From NCBI GenBank assembly GCA_016927895.1, contig JAFGLT010000083.1, forward strand, positions 1 through 48,195: a DNA stretch of 48,195 bases. Reading direction: 5' to 3'. How positions within the stretch are numbered: the first letter of the stretch is position 1; each line of letters starts with the position of its first letter. Position numbers and translations under genes: made by a program. Source of the DNA: Candidatus Bathyarchaeota archaeon (lineage in GTDB: Archaea > Thermoproteota > Bathyarchaeia > Bathyarchaeales > Bathycorpusculaceae). The notes beneath the pieces are model-generated. The model saw only the letters and a list, made by a program, of their open reading frames with translations, was not told the DNA's origin and did not search any database. Positions 9,570 to 19,369 of the stretch are shown here, one piece after another.

Positions 9570-10526
9570 ATGAACACAAAATACACTATTGCAGCAGTTG
9601 TCATTATTGTTTTAATAGTTTCAGCAGCTTTCATTATCTACTATCAGGCTCAGGCTCCGGATGAGGGTTTAGAGGCTCTACAGAATTTGGTGGATGACGA
9701 CAACTACACGACTAGCCTAACCGCTTATCCTGAAAAGATCATATCTGTTGCGCCAAGTTGCACGGAGATATTGTTTGCCATCGATGCAGGTGATAAGGTA
9801 GTGGCTGTTACTGACTACTGTGACTATCCTTATGATTTCTCAGCGTGGGTAGCTGCAGGTAACATGACCAGCGTTGGTGATTTCACAACCCCGAACATGG
9901 AAGTGATCACTGCTCTTGACCCAGATTTGATACTTGCGAGCGGCGGCGTGCAAGATGACATCGTTAGCACATTACGCGATCGCGGTTACAAAGTGTTGGT
10001 GTTAGACCCGACGAGTGTCTCTGGTATTCTTTATAACATTGAGCTTGTGGGTAATGCAACTGGCAACCGTGATGAAGCAACGGCTCTTATAAACAATCTA
10101 ACCAGCCGGATTGATGCAGTAAGTGAAACAGTGGCGAATGCAGCTAAACCGAGAGTTTACTACGAGGTTTATTATGAACTCACGTCTTCATGGACAATTG
10201 GTTCATTGGCATGGCAAAACGAGCTCATAGAAAAAGCAGGTGGAACTAACATTTTCAACGACCAAGAAATAGACTATTACCAGTATCAGGTTGAAGCGCT
10301 TATCGACAGAAACCCTGATGTTATAGTGTTACCCGCTAGCGGCATGGGTACTGGGCAACTGGAAAGTTTGGACGCTGTCAAGGCACGACCTGGATGGGAT
10401 ACAACAAACGCTGTACAAGATGATAGGCTACACCAAATTGACTCCAACATTATAGAACGGTCAGGACCTAGAGTAGCAGATGCAATAGAGCAATTGGCAG
10501 AGTTCTTCCATCCTGAACTCTTTTAA
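9570..10526 (+). CDS. btuF: ABC transporter substrate-binding protein, corrinoid/vitamin B12 (BtuF-like)
   Basis: Signal/TM N-term; PEKIISVAPSCTEILFAIDAGDKVVAVTDYCDYP; followed by BtuC and BtuD. Confidence 0.88.
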   Translation: MNTKYTIAAVVIIVLIVSAAFIIYYQAQAPDEGLEALQNLVDDDNYTTSLTAYPEKIISVAPSCTEILFAIDAGDKVVAVTDYCDYPYDFSAWVAAGNMTSVGDFTTPNMEVITALDPDLILASGGVQDDIVSTLRDRGYKVLVLDPTSVSGILYNIELVGNATGNRDEATALINNLTSRIDAVSETVANAAKPRVYYEVYYELTSSWTIGSLAWQNELIEKAGGTNIFNDQEIDYYQYQVEALIDRNPDVIVLPASGMGTGQLESLDAVKARPGWDTTNAVQDDRLHQIDSNIIERSGPRVADAIEQLAEFFHPELF

Positions 10527-10542
10527 ACTCCCTCATCCTTTT

Positions 10543-11646
10543 TTGTGTGGAAAAAAAATGAGCACAGATGAAGTTGAAAGCACTTTTTTTCAGCGTACCT
10601 CAAGATGGAAATTTATCTTAATCCTTTTAGTTTTGGCTTTAATCATAACAGTTATAATATCTCTAGGCGTGGGTTCTACCCCCGTTCCGCTTTCAGACAT
10701 AGTTACCGTAATAGGCAAGAATATCCCATTTTTAGGTGGCCACATTGATTCTTCAGCGGTTACCCCTCAGAATGAGGCAATTATTCTTGAAGTACGTTTG
10801 CCGAGAATAATGGCCGGCGTTTTAATCGGCGCTGCCTTAGCAGCAGCAGGCGTCTTGTACCAAGGAGTATTCAAGAATCCTATGGCGGATTCATACGTGC
10901 TGGGCGTTTCAGCTGGCGCCGCGGTGGGAGCCTCTGTAGCTATACTTTCAGGTATAGGTTTTGTATTTCTTGAGTTGCGGCTTGTGCAGATTGCGGCTTT
11001 TCTCGGCGCTATATTCGCCATGTTTCTGGTTTACAACCTTTCGAGGGTCGGGTCTAGGGTTCCCGTGACAACGTTGTTACTCTGTGGAATCGCCGTCAAC
11101 TTCTTCTTGTTCGCAGTTGTCGGAATTTTGGAGATAGTAGCTGGCAACCAGCTTCCCGATATTGTGTTTTGGCTCATGGGGGGGTATTCAAACGTTTATT
11201 GGAAGGACATATTTGCAGTGCTGCCTTTCATAATAATAGGTATTATACTCGCGTATTTCTACGCCCGTGACCTTAACTTGCTTGCTATGGGTGAAGAAAC
11301 TGCTCATCACCTAGGTTTAAACGTTGAAAGAACTAAGCAGATTCTTCTGGTTTTGGCCTCTTTGATAACGGCGGCAGCGGTATCCATTTGTGGCCTCATA
11401 GGCTTCGTAGGTTTGATGATTCCTCACCTGACAAGACTTGTAATTGGACCTGACCATCGCATTCTCTTTCCAACCTCCACTATAATTGGTGCGATATTCT
11501 TAGTGATTTGCGATGATTTGGCTCGGGTTGTAGCGACTCCATTTGCATCAACCCTTGAAATACCCGTTGGAATCGTAACCATGCTTTTTGGTGCACCTTT
11601 TTTCATTTTCCTCCTAAAAAAGAAAAAACAGAGTTATTCAGCATGA
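10543..11646 (+). CDS. btuC: ABC transporter permease, FecCD/BtuC family (start may be 10558)
   Basis: LRLPRIMAGVLIGAALAAAGVLYQGVFKNPMADSYVLGVSAGAAVGA; GLIGFVGLMIPHLTRL. Confidence 0.92.
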   Translation: MCGKKMSTDEVESTFFQRTSRWKFILILLVLALIITVIISLGVGSTPVPLSDIVTVIGKNIPFLGGHIDSSAVTPQNEAIILEVRLPRIMAGVLIGAALAAAGVLYQGVFKNPMADSYVLGVSAGAAVGASVAILSGIGFVFLELRLVQIAAFLGAIFAMFLVYNLSRVGSRVPVTTLLLCGIAVNFFLFAVVGILEIVAGNQLPDIVFWLMGGYSNVYWKDIFAVLPFIIIGIILAYFYARDLNLLAMGEETAHHLGLNVERTKQILLVLASLITAAAVSICGLIGFVGLMIPHLTRLVIGPDHRILFPTSTIIGAIFLVICDDLARVVATPFASTLEIPVGIVTMLFGAPFFIFLLKKKKQSYSA

Positions 11647-11647
11647 G

Positions 11648-13015
11648 ATGGTGGTGGCAAAATTGGTGTTATTAAACGTTGATGGTGTCGAGTGTCGTTA
11701 TGGGTCTACAAAGGTTCTGGACGATGTGAGTCTTTCGGTTAAGGGCGGTGACTTCGTTGGTATTCTCGGTCCTAACGGGTCTGGAAAAACCACTTTGCTT
11801 AAAAGCATAAGTCGGAGCCTCAAACCTTACAAGGGCGCCATTCTACTTAACGAAAGTGACATATATTCTCTCAAGAATGTTGACGTAGCAAAACAAATGG
11901 CCGTAGTGCCACAGGAAACTAGCATCGGCTTCAACTTTTCCGCGTTGGATGTCGTTCTCATGGGACGCAATCCGCACATGAAACGGTTCCAAATGGAAAG
12001 CGCTAATGATATGGCTATTGCACGCAAAGTTATGAACCTCACCAACATCTGGCATTTGGCAGAAAGACCGATAAACGAGTTAAGTGGCGGCGAGAAACAA
12101 CGAGTAATAATTGCTCGCGCTCTGGCTCAGGAACCGAAGATTTTGCTGCTAGATGAACCCCTGACACATTTGGACATTGTGAATCAACTGGAAATCATGG
12201 ATCTCGTCAAAGACCTCTGCGTGAAAGAAAAACTGATTATTCTGGCTGTTTTTCACGACTTCAACTTAGCCGCACGTTACTGTAACTCAGCGATAATCAT
12301 TAAAAAAGGCAAGATTTTCGCCGCTGGAAGCTTACCTGCAGTTCTGACGAGCGAAACCATAAAGAGCGTTTTCAACGTCGACGCCATCGTGACAAAGCAT
12401 CTCGTCACAAACTCCGTATTCGTTATCCCATTATCACCCCAGAAGCCATCTCCGTGTAAAGAATGCTCCATACACCTCATTTGCGGCGCTGGCACCGGCA
12501 CTACTTTGATGAAAGTTCTTTTAGATGAAGGTTACAGCCTCACCGCAGGTGTTCTTAATGTGTTGGATACGGACTTTGAGACTGCGCAGTTTCTAAAAAT
12601 TCCAGTCACAACTGAGGCCCCGTTCTCGCCAATAACGGAGAAAACCCACAAGGCTAATTTGGAGATGATAAGCGAAGCCAGCACTGTAGTTTTGACTTCT
12701 GTTCCGTTCGGCGATGGTAACCTGCAGAATTTGGAGGCCGCTTTAGCCGCTGTGAAACGGGGAATTCCCACTTTCGTTATTGAGGAAGTACCCATCGAAA
12801 GACGGGACTTCACTGGCGGAAAAGCAAAGGCGCTACTCGCCGAGCTTAAAAGCAAGGGAGCCGAGTTTGTTAAGGACCAAAATGAGCTGTTATCCCTGCT
12901 AAACGTGTCTGTCGAAAAATTACAAATAGCTAAAGAAGAAAGAGACCGACTTCTTAATCACCTGAAACCGGGAGAAATTTCCAAAGAAACTACAATGAAA
13001 GATAAGGATGAGTGA
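11648..13015 (+). CDS. btuD: ABC transporter ATP-binding protein (BtuD) fused to an additional C-terminal domain
   Basis: Walker A GPNGSGKTT, LSGGEKQRVIIARAL, LLLDEPLTHLD; residues ~275-455 outside the ATPase (ICGAGTGTTLMKVLLDEGYSLTAGVLNVLDTD...). Confidence 0.92.
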   Translation: MVVAKLVLLNVDGVECRYGSTKVLDDVSLSVKGGDFVGILGPNGSGKTTLLKSISRSLKPYKGAILLNESDIYSLKNVDVAKQMAVVPQETSIGFNFSALDVVLMGRNPHMKRFQMESANDMAIARKVMNLTNIWHLAERPINELSGGEKQRVIIARALAQEPKILLLDEPLTHLDIVNQLEIMDLVKDLCVKEKLIILAVFHDFNLAARYCNSAIIIKKGKIFAAGSLPAVLTSETIKSVFNVDAIVTKHLVTNSVFVIPLSPQKPSPCKECSIHLICGAGTGTTLMKVLLDEGYSLTAGVLNVLDTDFETAQFLKIPVTTEAPFSPITEKTHKANLEMISEASTVVLTSVPFGDGNLQNLEAALAAVKRGIPTFVIEEVPIERRDFTGGKAKALLAELKSKGAEFVKDQNELLSLLNVSVEKLQIAKEERDRLLNHLKPGEISKETTMKDKDE

Positions 13016-13036
13016 AAGTAAGGAGGAAAAAATGGT

Positions 13037-13714
13037 ATGAAACTTGTTGCTGCGTGGAGTGGCGGCAAAGACAGTTGCTTTGCGTGCTACAAAGCTATTC
13101 AAGAAGGCCATGAAATTTCGAATCTTTTAATTATGATGTCCGACCCGAATGAGTCAAATTTCCACTTGATCCGCGCTGATATGCTGGATGCACAATCGCA
13201 AGCCATGGGGATTCCGATAGTGAAGCAGACTACTATCCCCAACACTTACGAGCAGGAATTCAAAAAGGCGTTGCTGAAAATGAAAGCTGAGGGTGTTGAA
13301 GGCATTGTGACGGGAGACGTCTTCGATGTTGCTTTGCATGAGGCAGGATGGCTAGATCGCATCTGCAAAGAAGTGGGCCTTACGCCTGTAAGGCCTCTGT
13401 GGCACCGTGACACACAGCAGATTCTAGAAGAATTCATAAACGAAGGTTTCAAAGCAACCTTGGTCAGAATAAAAACAGACGTGTTGGGCATGGATTGGCT
13501 TGGAAGAGAAATTAACACGAAATTTTTCGATGATTTACTCAAGCTTGGTACGGTAGACCCTTGCGGCGAAAACGGTGAATTCCACACGGTTGTAACTGAC
13601 GGTCCGCTATTCAAGAAGAACCGAATCGAAATTCTCGAAAGCGAAAAGGTAAAGCTTAACGGTAGTGGTCGTTTAGTAATAAAACGCTTCGAGGTTAAGC
13701 CTAAAGGGAGCTAA
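13037..13714 (+). CDS. DUF71/COG2102 ATP-pyrophosphatase (diphthine-ammonia-ligase fold), probably the B12-salvage-associated subgroup
   Basis: AAWSGGKDSCFACYKA PP-loop, GIVTGDV, CGENGEFHT; inside btu/cob operon. Confidence 0.85.
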   Translation: MKLVAAWSGGKDSCFACYKAIQEGHEISNLLIMMSDPNESNFHLIRADMLDAQSQAMGIPIVKQTTIPNTYEQEFKKALLKMKAEGVEGIVTGDVFDVALHEAGWLDRICKEVGLTPVRPLWHRDTQQILEEFINEGFKATLVRIKTDVLGMDWLGREINTKFFDDLLKLGTVDPCGENGEFHTVVTDGPLFKKNRIEILESEKVKLNGSGRLVIKRFEVKPKGS

Positions 13715-13723
13715 TTAAAACAA

Positions 13724-14824
13724 ATGAAAAAAGTATTCGACGTGCTGCTAGCTCACAACGAATTCAAAGCAGAAGCTTTCATCAAAGAGCTGGAAGGAAA
13801 GAAGCCACTGTTTGTCTGCACTATCGCCACGACAGAAACCGCCAAGATCCAAGGGATTTCTGCTGCTGGAGAAAATCCCGAGTTCACAGATTACACGCCG
13901 CCTGCTGACGCTGAGCTGCTTTTGCTTGGAAAATGCAAGTGCATAAAGGGTGTGCCTGTGACTCCCGACGGCATTCCTACGCCAGCTTTGATAACCATGT
14001 CCGCTTTGAGGCTTGCGGATGTCCCTGTGTTGGTTGCCAGTGGCGGATTGAAGGTGAAACCCCAAATTCCGTTCTTGGAGTTGGGTGGGAATCCTGGTAG
14101 GGACATCAAAACTGGAAATGCAGTTGACAATGTTGAAGAGGTGATTCAAAGAGCCATTTTGGCAGGTAAACACTTGGCGAAAACTGCGGATTACCTTGTA
14201 ATAGGCGAAAGCATACCTGGCGGCACCACAACAGCTTTGGGCGTCCTATCAGCTATGGGTATAAAAGCTGAAGGAAAAGTCAGTAGTAGCATGCCAGAAA
14301 ACCCGCACGGATTGAAAAATAAAACAGTTCAGACGGGATTAGCGGCTTCAGGTGAGAGTTTCGGCAGTTTGGCGAAAAACCCGGTTAAAGCTGTTGCATG
14401 TCAAGGTGACCCCATGATGCCTGCTTTTGCAGGGTTAGTTATTGGTGCTGCTGCGTATGTTCCTGTTTTGATGGCTGGAGGCACTCAGATGACCTCCGTA
14501 TTAGCGGTTGTAAACGCTTTGAACCCAGATGTCCTCTGTAACGTGGGGATTGGCACCACAAGATGGGTAGTGAACGATAGTTCATCCGATATTCGCGGTA
14601 TCGTTGCTCAGATTGCCGATGTACCTGTGCTGGCGGCTGACATAGACTTTTCGCAGTCTCGATTTTCAGGTTTGAAAGCTTACGAGAAAGGTATTGTTAA
14701 AGAAGGCGTGGGTGCTGGAGGCGCTTCTATAGTTGCGATGGCCAAATTAGGTGACGGTGTAACTAAGGACATATTACTTAAAGAGATTGAGAACAACTAT
14801 GTTGCGTTAATGGAAAAAAAGTGA
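13724..14824 (+). CDS. cobT: Archaeal nicotinate-nucleotide-dimethylbenzimidazole phosphoribosyltransferase (CobT) family
   Basis: IGESIPGGTTTALGVLSAMG; QGDPMMPAFAGLVIGAA; GVGAGGASIVAMAK; in cob operon. Confidence 0.85.
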   Translation: MKKVFDVLLAHNEFKAEAFIKELEGKKPLFVCTIATTETAKIQGISAAGENPEFTDYTPPADAELLLLGKCKCIKGVPVTPDGIPTPALITMSALRLADVPVLVASGGLKVKPQIPFLELGGNPGRDIKTGNAVDNVEEVIQRAILAGKHLAKTADYLVIGESIPGGTTTALGVLSAMGIKAEGKVSSSMPENPHGLKNKTVQTGLAASGESFGSLAKNPVKAVACQGDPMMPAFAGLVIGAAAYVPVLMAGGTQMTSVLAVVNALNPDVLCNVGIGTTRWVVNDSSSDIRGIVAQIADVPVLAADIDFSQSRFSGLKAYEKGIVKEGVGAGGASIVAMAKLGDGVTKDILLKEIENNYVALMEKK

Positions 14825-14833
14825 TGAGGCTGA

Positions 14834-15586
14834 ATGCTTAAAGAGATCAAGAACCTCTTTTCTTTTCTCACAACTATCCCAGTAAGCATGGACGAAGACA
14901 TTCTAACCGACACCGCGAAATGCATGTTTCTTTTTCCTTTGGTAGGCGCTTTTATCGGCTTACTAGCTGGGCTGTGCGGTTGGGCGACTTCCCACTTTCT
15001 CCCCAGCTTAATCGTCGGAGCGATAGTGCTGGGCTTTTTGCTGCTGATAACTGGACTCCATCACACTGATGGCTTGCTGGATTTCGGAGACGCAGTCATT
15101 GCTCATGGTTCACCAGAAAGAAAAATCGAGATTATGCATGACCAATTGACTGGTGCCGGTGGCTTATCTTTGGGAATCATAACCTTCTTGATTACAGCGT
15201 TCTCTATAGCTGAATTAGACACGGGTATAATCATTCAAGGTTTAGTGGTGGTGGAGGTTTCAGCAAAACTTTCCATGGTAGTTGGCGCTTGGGCTGGAAA
15301 AGCTGTTCACGAGGGGATGAGTTCCTCGTTCCTAGACGCGATGCACGGCAAGAAAGGTACTGCCCGCTTGATTATCGCCTTAGCTATCTCTTTCGGAATC
15401 GCCCTGCCCCTGCTATGGTTAACAGGTGGGGTAACCGTGTTGGCGGCTGTTATGGCCAGTCTCATTATGGTGGGAATTTCCCACAGCCACTTCAAGGGCG
15501 TAACAGGAGACGTTTTAGGCGCGACAAACGAGCTTACTCGAGTGGTTGCACTAATAACTTTGTTGGCGATGATAAGATGGCTGTAA
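14834..15586 (+). CDS. cobS: Adenosylcobinamide-GDP ribazoletransferase (CobS), copy 2
   Basis: GLHHTDGLLDFGDAV and GVTGDVLGATNELTR. Confidence 0.92.
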   Translation: MLKEIKNLFSFLTTIPVSMDEDILTDTAKCMFLFPLVGAFIGLLAGLCGWATSHFLPSLIVGAIVLGFLLLITGLHHTDGLLDFGDAVIAHGSPERKIEIMHDQLTGAGGLSLGIITFLITAFSIAELDTGIIIQGLVVVEVSAKLSMVVGAWAGKAVHEGMSSSFLDAMHGKKGTARLIIALAISFGIALPLLWLTGGVTVLAAVMASLIMVGISHSHFKGVTGDVLGATNELTRVVALITLLAMIRWL

Positions 15587-16197
15587 CCGCGCTTGTCATG
15601 GCTGGCGGAAAAGGCTCGCGCATGGCGCTTTCAGAAGAGAAACCTTTACTTCAGGTCAGAGGGAAACCCGTCATCGAACACGTCCTTGCCGCGTTGAAGA
15701 ACGCTAAAAAAATCGACTCTGTTGTGGTTGCGGTTAGCAATTATACGCCTAAAACCGCCAAGCTGCTGTCCAAGCTTCATGTTTCTGTCATCAAAACTCC
15801 TGGGAAAGAGTATGTTTCTGACATGGGGTACGCTGTTAGGGCTCTAAAGTTGCAGACCGTCTTAGCTATCGGCGCTGACTTTCCACTGATAACGGCTGAG
15901 GTCATCGATGCCATTGTGGGGCATTATGAACAGTGTGGAAAGCCTGCTTTGAGCGTAGCGGTTTATATGGAAACAAAAGCGAAGCTCGGATTAAGCGGAA
16001 AGTACGGGTTTGAATTAAATGGAAAGCATGTGGTTCCTGCTGGGATCAACGTGATTGATGGGCGAAGAATTAACGAGGACGAACTGGACGAGGAAATTTA
16101 TGTGTCAGACCGAAAAGAAGTTGCTGTTAACATCAATACTGTCCAAGAGTTGCGAATAGCTGAAGAACTTTTTTCAGAAAAACACTCACAAAGTTAG
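15577..16197 (+). CDS. cobY: CobY-like GTP:adenosylcobinamide-phosphate guanylyltransferase, copy 2
   Basis: MAVTALVMAGGKGSRMALSEEKPLLQVRGKP; real start at 15577 overlapping cobS stop, not the 15289 extension in the ORF track. Confidence 0.85.
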   Translation: MAVTALVMAGGKGSRMALSEEKPLLQVRGKPVIEHVLAALKNAKKIDSVVVAVSNYTPKTAKLLSKLHVSVIKTPGKEYVSDMGYAVRALKLQTVLAIGADFPLITAEVIDAIVGHYEQCGKPALSVAVYMETKAKLGLSGKYGFELNGKHVVPAGINVIDGRRINEDELDEEIYVSDRKEVAVNINTVQELRIAEELFSEKHSQS

Positions 16198-16227
16198 GCT
16201 CTCTTGCAGAGCAAGCCATAACAGAGT

Positions 16228-18513
16228 TTAGATTATTTCGTAGAGTTTTTTGCCGTCTTTGGCGTTTTTCGGTATTGTCATCGTGAATTGTGCGCCTTTT
16301 CCGTGTTCGCCCGTTTCCTGTATCTTCCATCCGTATCCTTCACATATTCTTTTTATCAAGTAAAGTCCAAAGCCTGTGCCTTTCCCGTATCCTTCTCGGA
16401 AAAGCTTGCTCTTTTCTTCATCAGGTATTCCCACTCCGTCATCTTCATAAATCAGTTTCAACTGGTCTTTCTCTTCCTTGTAATATACTCTGATTTTGCT
16501 GGTTTTCTCACTATACTTCAACGTATTATCCATCATATTGTAAAGTAGCTGTCTCAGCATCGAATCCGCAAGCACCGTCAACCCGTTGCAATCGTTGATG
16601 AGCTTTGCACCTTTCAAATCTGAGAAGAGCAAGGATGCTTCAGTAACGTACCTTCCCACATCGACGTTTTTCAGTTCTTCCGAACCAACTTGCACGTAGT
16701 TCTTTTCGAACTCCAGAATTCTCAGCATTTGATGTGAGGCTAACTCCATCTCTTTCAGGTGCGATAAGGCTTCAGTATTGCCGTTGAGCCGTTTCTTAAC
16801 CAGAAAAATTCTGCCATTCAATGCAGCCAGCTTATTTCGGATATCATGTCTGGTTAAGCTTTCAACCACGTGCAATTTTTCGTTAAGCTCTGCAACTTTT
16901 CCGATTGCTTCATTTAGCACTTCTAGCATCCATTTTTGCTCGCTAATATCTGTTGAAACACCGAGAATACCAACAGGCTCCCCCGCATCATTAGTAATAG
17001 GCGAAGTTGTTATTATGACTGGCAAAGCGGTGCCATCTCGACGTTTTAGGATGGCTTCACCTGTCCAAGATTTTTTGCCACTTATATGATTGAGAACCTC
17101 TTGCTTATCTTCTTGAACGATATCTTGAGGAAGGATTTCAATTATATTGCGCCCTAGAACTTCTTCCTTTTCCCATCCGTAAAGCTGTTCTGCCGATTTA
17201 TTCCAATGTATGATTTCTCCATTATTGCCGGCGGCTATAACGGCTTGTCCAATAGAGTTCAATAAGCGCGCTTGAAACCGAATTTTTTCTTCCACTTTTT
17301 TGCGTTCTGTTACATCTCTAAATATGCCCTGCAGTATTTTCTTGCCATTAACTTCGACTAGGCTGCCTTTTAATGCAACATCACGGATTTCGCCATTTTT
17401 TGTGATTATTTGTGTCTCGATCAAATGTCCTTCTTTATCCCCGAGGTGTTTCGCGAAAGTCTCACTAAATTTTCCTTTACGCTCCGATTCTGGATGAAGG
17501 AATCGTTGATGCAGACCAATTAATTCTGATTTTGCCTTACCCGTTAACTTCGTTGCTGCCTGGTTACAATCAATGAGAATTCCTGTTTCACCGTCAGCAA
17601 CAAAGATGGCGTCAATGGCTTCGTTAAACAGCTTTCGGTATTTTTCCTCAGAATCTCTTAAAATCTGTTCGATTTTTTTGCGTTCCGTAATGTCACGAGA
17701 AGTTAGCACTGCCCCAGTTACCTTACTCTTTTCATCAACTAAGAGTTTTCCGATGCCTTCTAAAAACACATATCTTCCGTCAGCACGCCTGACACGCGCT
17801 TCAAATCTTCCTACGGAATTCTCTTCGAACGCCTTTTTGGTGGTTTCAATTATTTTTGGCAAGTCATCTGGATGAACAAAATCGTATGCTTGCTTTCCAA
17901 CTATTTCACTTGCCGCAAAACCTGTAATCGATTTGTATGAAGCGCTTGCAAACTTTATCACCAAGTTCTCGTCAAGTAACAAGAGGAGGTCTTGCATGTT
18001 ATCCGTGATTTGGCGCAGACGTTTTTCAGCTGCCTGCAAAAGTTTTTCTGCCCTATGTCCTCTAACCGCGTCGCAGATGCTACGTTTCAACTCTTCGTAA
18101 GTTACTTCAGCTTTGCCCTCTTTACCAACGTAGCGATATACGCCAGAATTTAATGCTTCAATGACGATTTCTTCTTTACCTTTGCATGTGAACAATATGA
18201 AAGGCGTATCGTTTCCCTGCTGTCTTAACTCTCCTAAAAGTTCCAAACCGTTTTTCCCAGGTATTTGATAATCGCATATAATGGCATCATACTTTGATCG
18301 CTTAATTTTTTCGAGGGCTTCTTTAGCTGACAACGCCGTGTCAACTTGGATTTTACTCTGTTCTTCTAAACATTGTTTGGCAACAGCTAAAACTCCGGCT
18401 TCATCATCAATATGTAGAACTTTTATTCTTTCATCCTTACAGAGGTCAACATAAACTCCCTCTGTTGACTCAACCGAGACCTTAGCCATAAATATCAACT
18501 GCTTATTTTTCAC
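16228..18513 (-). CDS. Hybrid sensor histidine kinase: N-terminal receiver, three PAS domains, HATPase_c
   Basis: VLHIDDEAGVLAVA...IICDYQIPGKNGLELL receiver; repeated PAS/PAC (DITERKK, DVTERKKV, DISEQKW); H-box LTRHDIRNKLAAL; GVGIPDEEKSKLF...GTGFGLYLIKRI. Confidence 0.92.
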   Translation of the reverse strand: MKNKQLIFMAKVSVESTEGVYVDLCKDERIKVLHIDDEAGVLAVAKQCLEEQSKIQVDTALSAKEALEKIKRSKYDAIICDYQIPGKNGLELLGELRQQGNDTPFILFTCKGKEEIVIEALNSGVYRYVGKEGKAEVTYEELKRSICDAVRGHRAEKLLQAAEKRLRQITDNMQDLLLLLDENLVIKFASASYKSITGFAASEIVGKQAYDFVHPDDLPKIIETTKKAFEENSVGRFEARVRRADGRYVFLEGIGKLLVDEKSKVTGAVLTSRDITERKKIEQILRDSEEKYRKLFNEAIDAIFVADGETGILIDCNQAATKLTGKAKSELIGLHQRFLHPESERKGKFSETFAKHLGDKEGHLIETQIITKNGEIRDVALKGSLVEVNGKKILQGIFRDVTERKKVEEKIRFQARLLNSIGQAVIAAGNNGEIIHWNKSAEQLYGWEKEEVLGRNIIEILPQDIVQEDKQEVLNHISGKKSWTGEAILKRRDGTALPVIITTSPITNDAGEPVGILGVSTDISEQKWMLEVLNEAIGKVAELNEKLHVVESLTRHDIRNKLAALNGRIFLVKKRLNGNTEALSHLKEMELASHQMLRILEFEKNYVQVGSEELKNVDVGRYVTEASLLFSDLKGAKLINDCNGLTVLADSMLRQLLYNMMDNTLKYSEKTSKIRVYYKEEKDQLKLIYEDDGVGIPDEEKSKLFREGYGKGTGFGLYLIKRICEGYGWKIQETGEHGKGAQFTMTIPKNAKDGKKLYEII

Positions 18514-18671
18514 TGACTAAACAAAATGTTTTCACGATTAAGATTAAAATGGTTATGAATTAGTTGTATGAATTTAGATTTAACGAGTAAAACCTGAAAA
18601 TCAGAAGAGCCTGACTCTTTTTGCACATGTAAGATAGCTCTTTATATGACGCGTTATTAAACCTAAATTTA

Positions 18672-19220
18672 GTGACCGCAATGGCTGAACGAAGGCAGAT
18701 TCTGTTTTTTGAATTGGCTGGTATCGTTTTCATTATTATCTTTGGAAGCATATTGCATTTTACTTTTGAGTGGTCTGGTGGTCAGGCAGTTATCGGAGTG
18801 TTTTCAGCAGTTAACGAGAGTGTATGGGAGCATCTTAAACTAGGTTTCTGGCCTGCCCTAGTATTCGCCCTTATAGAATTCAAATATTTGAAGAAAACAA
18901 GCAATTTCCTGTTCGCCAAAGCCATCGGCATTTATCTAATTCCCATCATAATTACTGTTATCTTCTATTCGTACACAGTTATCCTTGGCGAAAGCATACT
19001 GGTTATAGACATTCTCTCATTCATCATTGCCGTTATTGTCGGGCAATTAGTAAGCTATAGGTTACTGACTGGCAAAACGTTGCCATACAATTTAGACATG
19101 GTTTCATTAATTGCTTTGATTCTGTTAGGTCTTGCCTTTGTGCTTTTCACTTTCTACCCCCCAGAACTGGCGCTCTTTCAGGACCCTCTAACGGGTGGGT
19201 ACGGAATCGCCGCTCATTAA
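18672..19220 (+). CDS. DUF6512-like integral membrane protein
   Basis: Multi-TM; SVWEHLKLGFWPAL motif. Confidence 0.6.
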   Translation: MTAMAERRQILFFELAGIVFIIIFGSILHFTFEWSGGQAVIGVFSAVNESVWEHLKLGFWPALVFALIEFKYLKKTSNFLFAKAIGIYLIPIIITVIFYSYTVILGESILVIDILSFIIAVIVGQLVSYRLLTGKTLPYNLDMVSLIALILLGLAFVLFTFYPPELALFQDPLTGGYGIAAH

Positions 19221-19369
19221 ATATGCTGAGTGTAGACGTGAAAGTGTGCACTCGTTCTTATTTGTGAGTTTTCAAACTTAACTAGAAACGGGTAATTGTT
19301 TAACTCTGATTCAGTTTCCGAGTTCATAATAGTTATTAGCGTGGTTAATGAAAAAAGACAGAGGCGTTA

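Noticed and set aside
15289-16197. 302-aa ORF as CobY start
   Set aside because: First ~96 residues overlap cobS in another frame and are Arg-rich/non-conserved; homologous start is ATG 15577
16228-18513. Sensor kinase as a novel system
   Set aside because: Standard receiver-PAS-HATPase architecture; nothing beyond an ordinary multi-domain archaeal kinase
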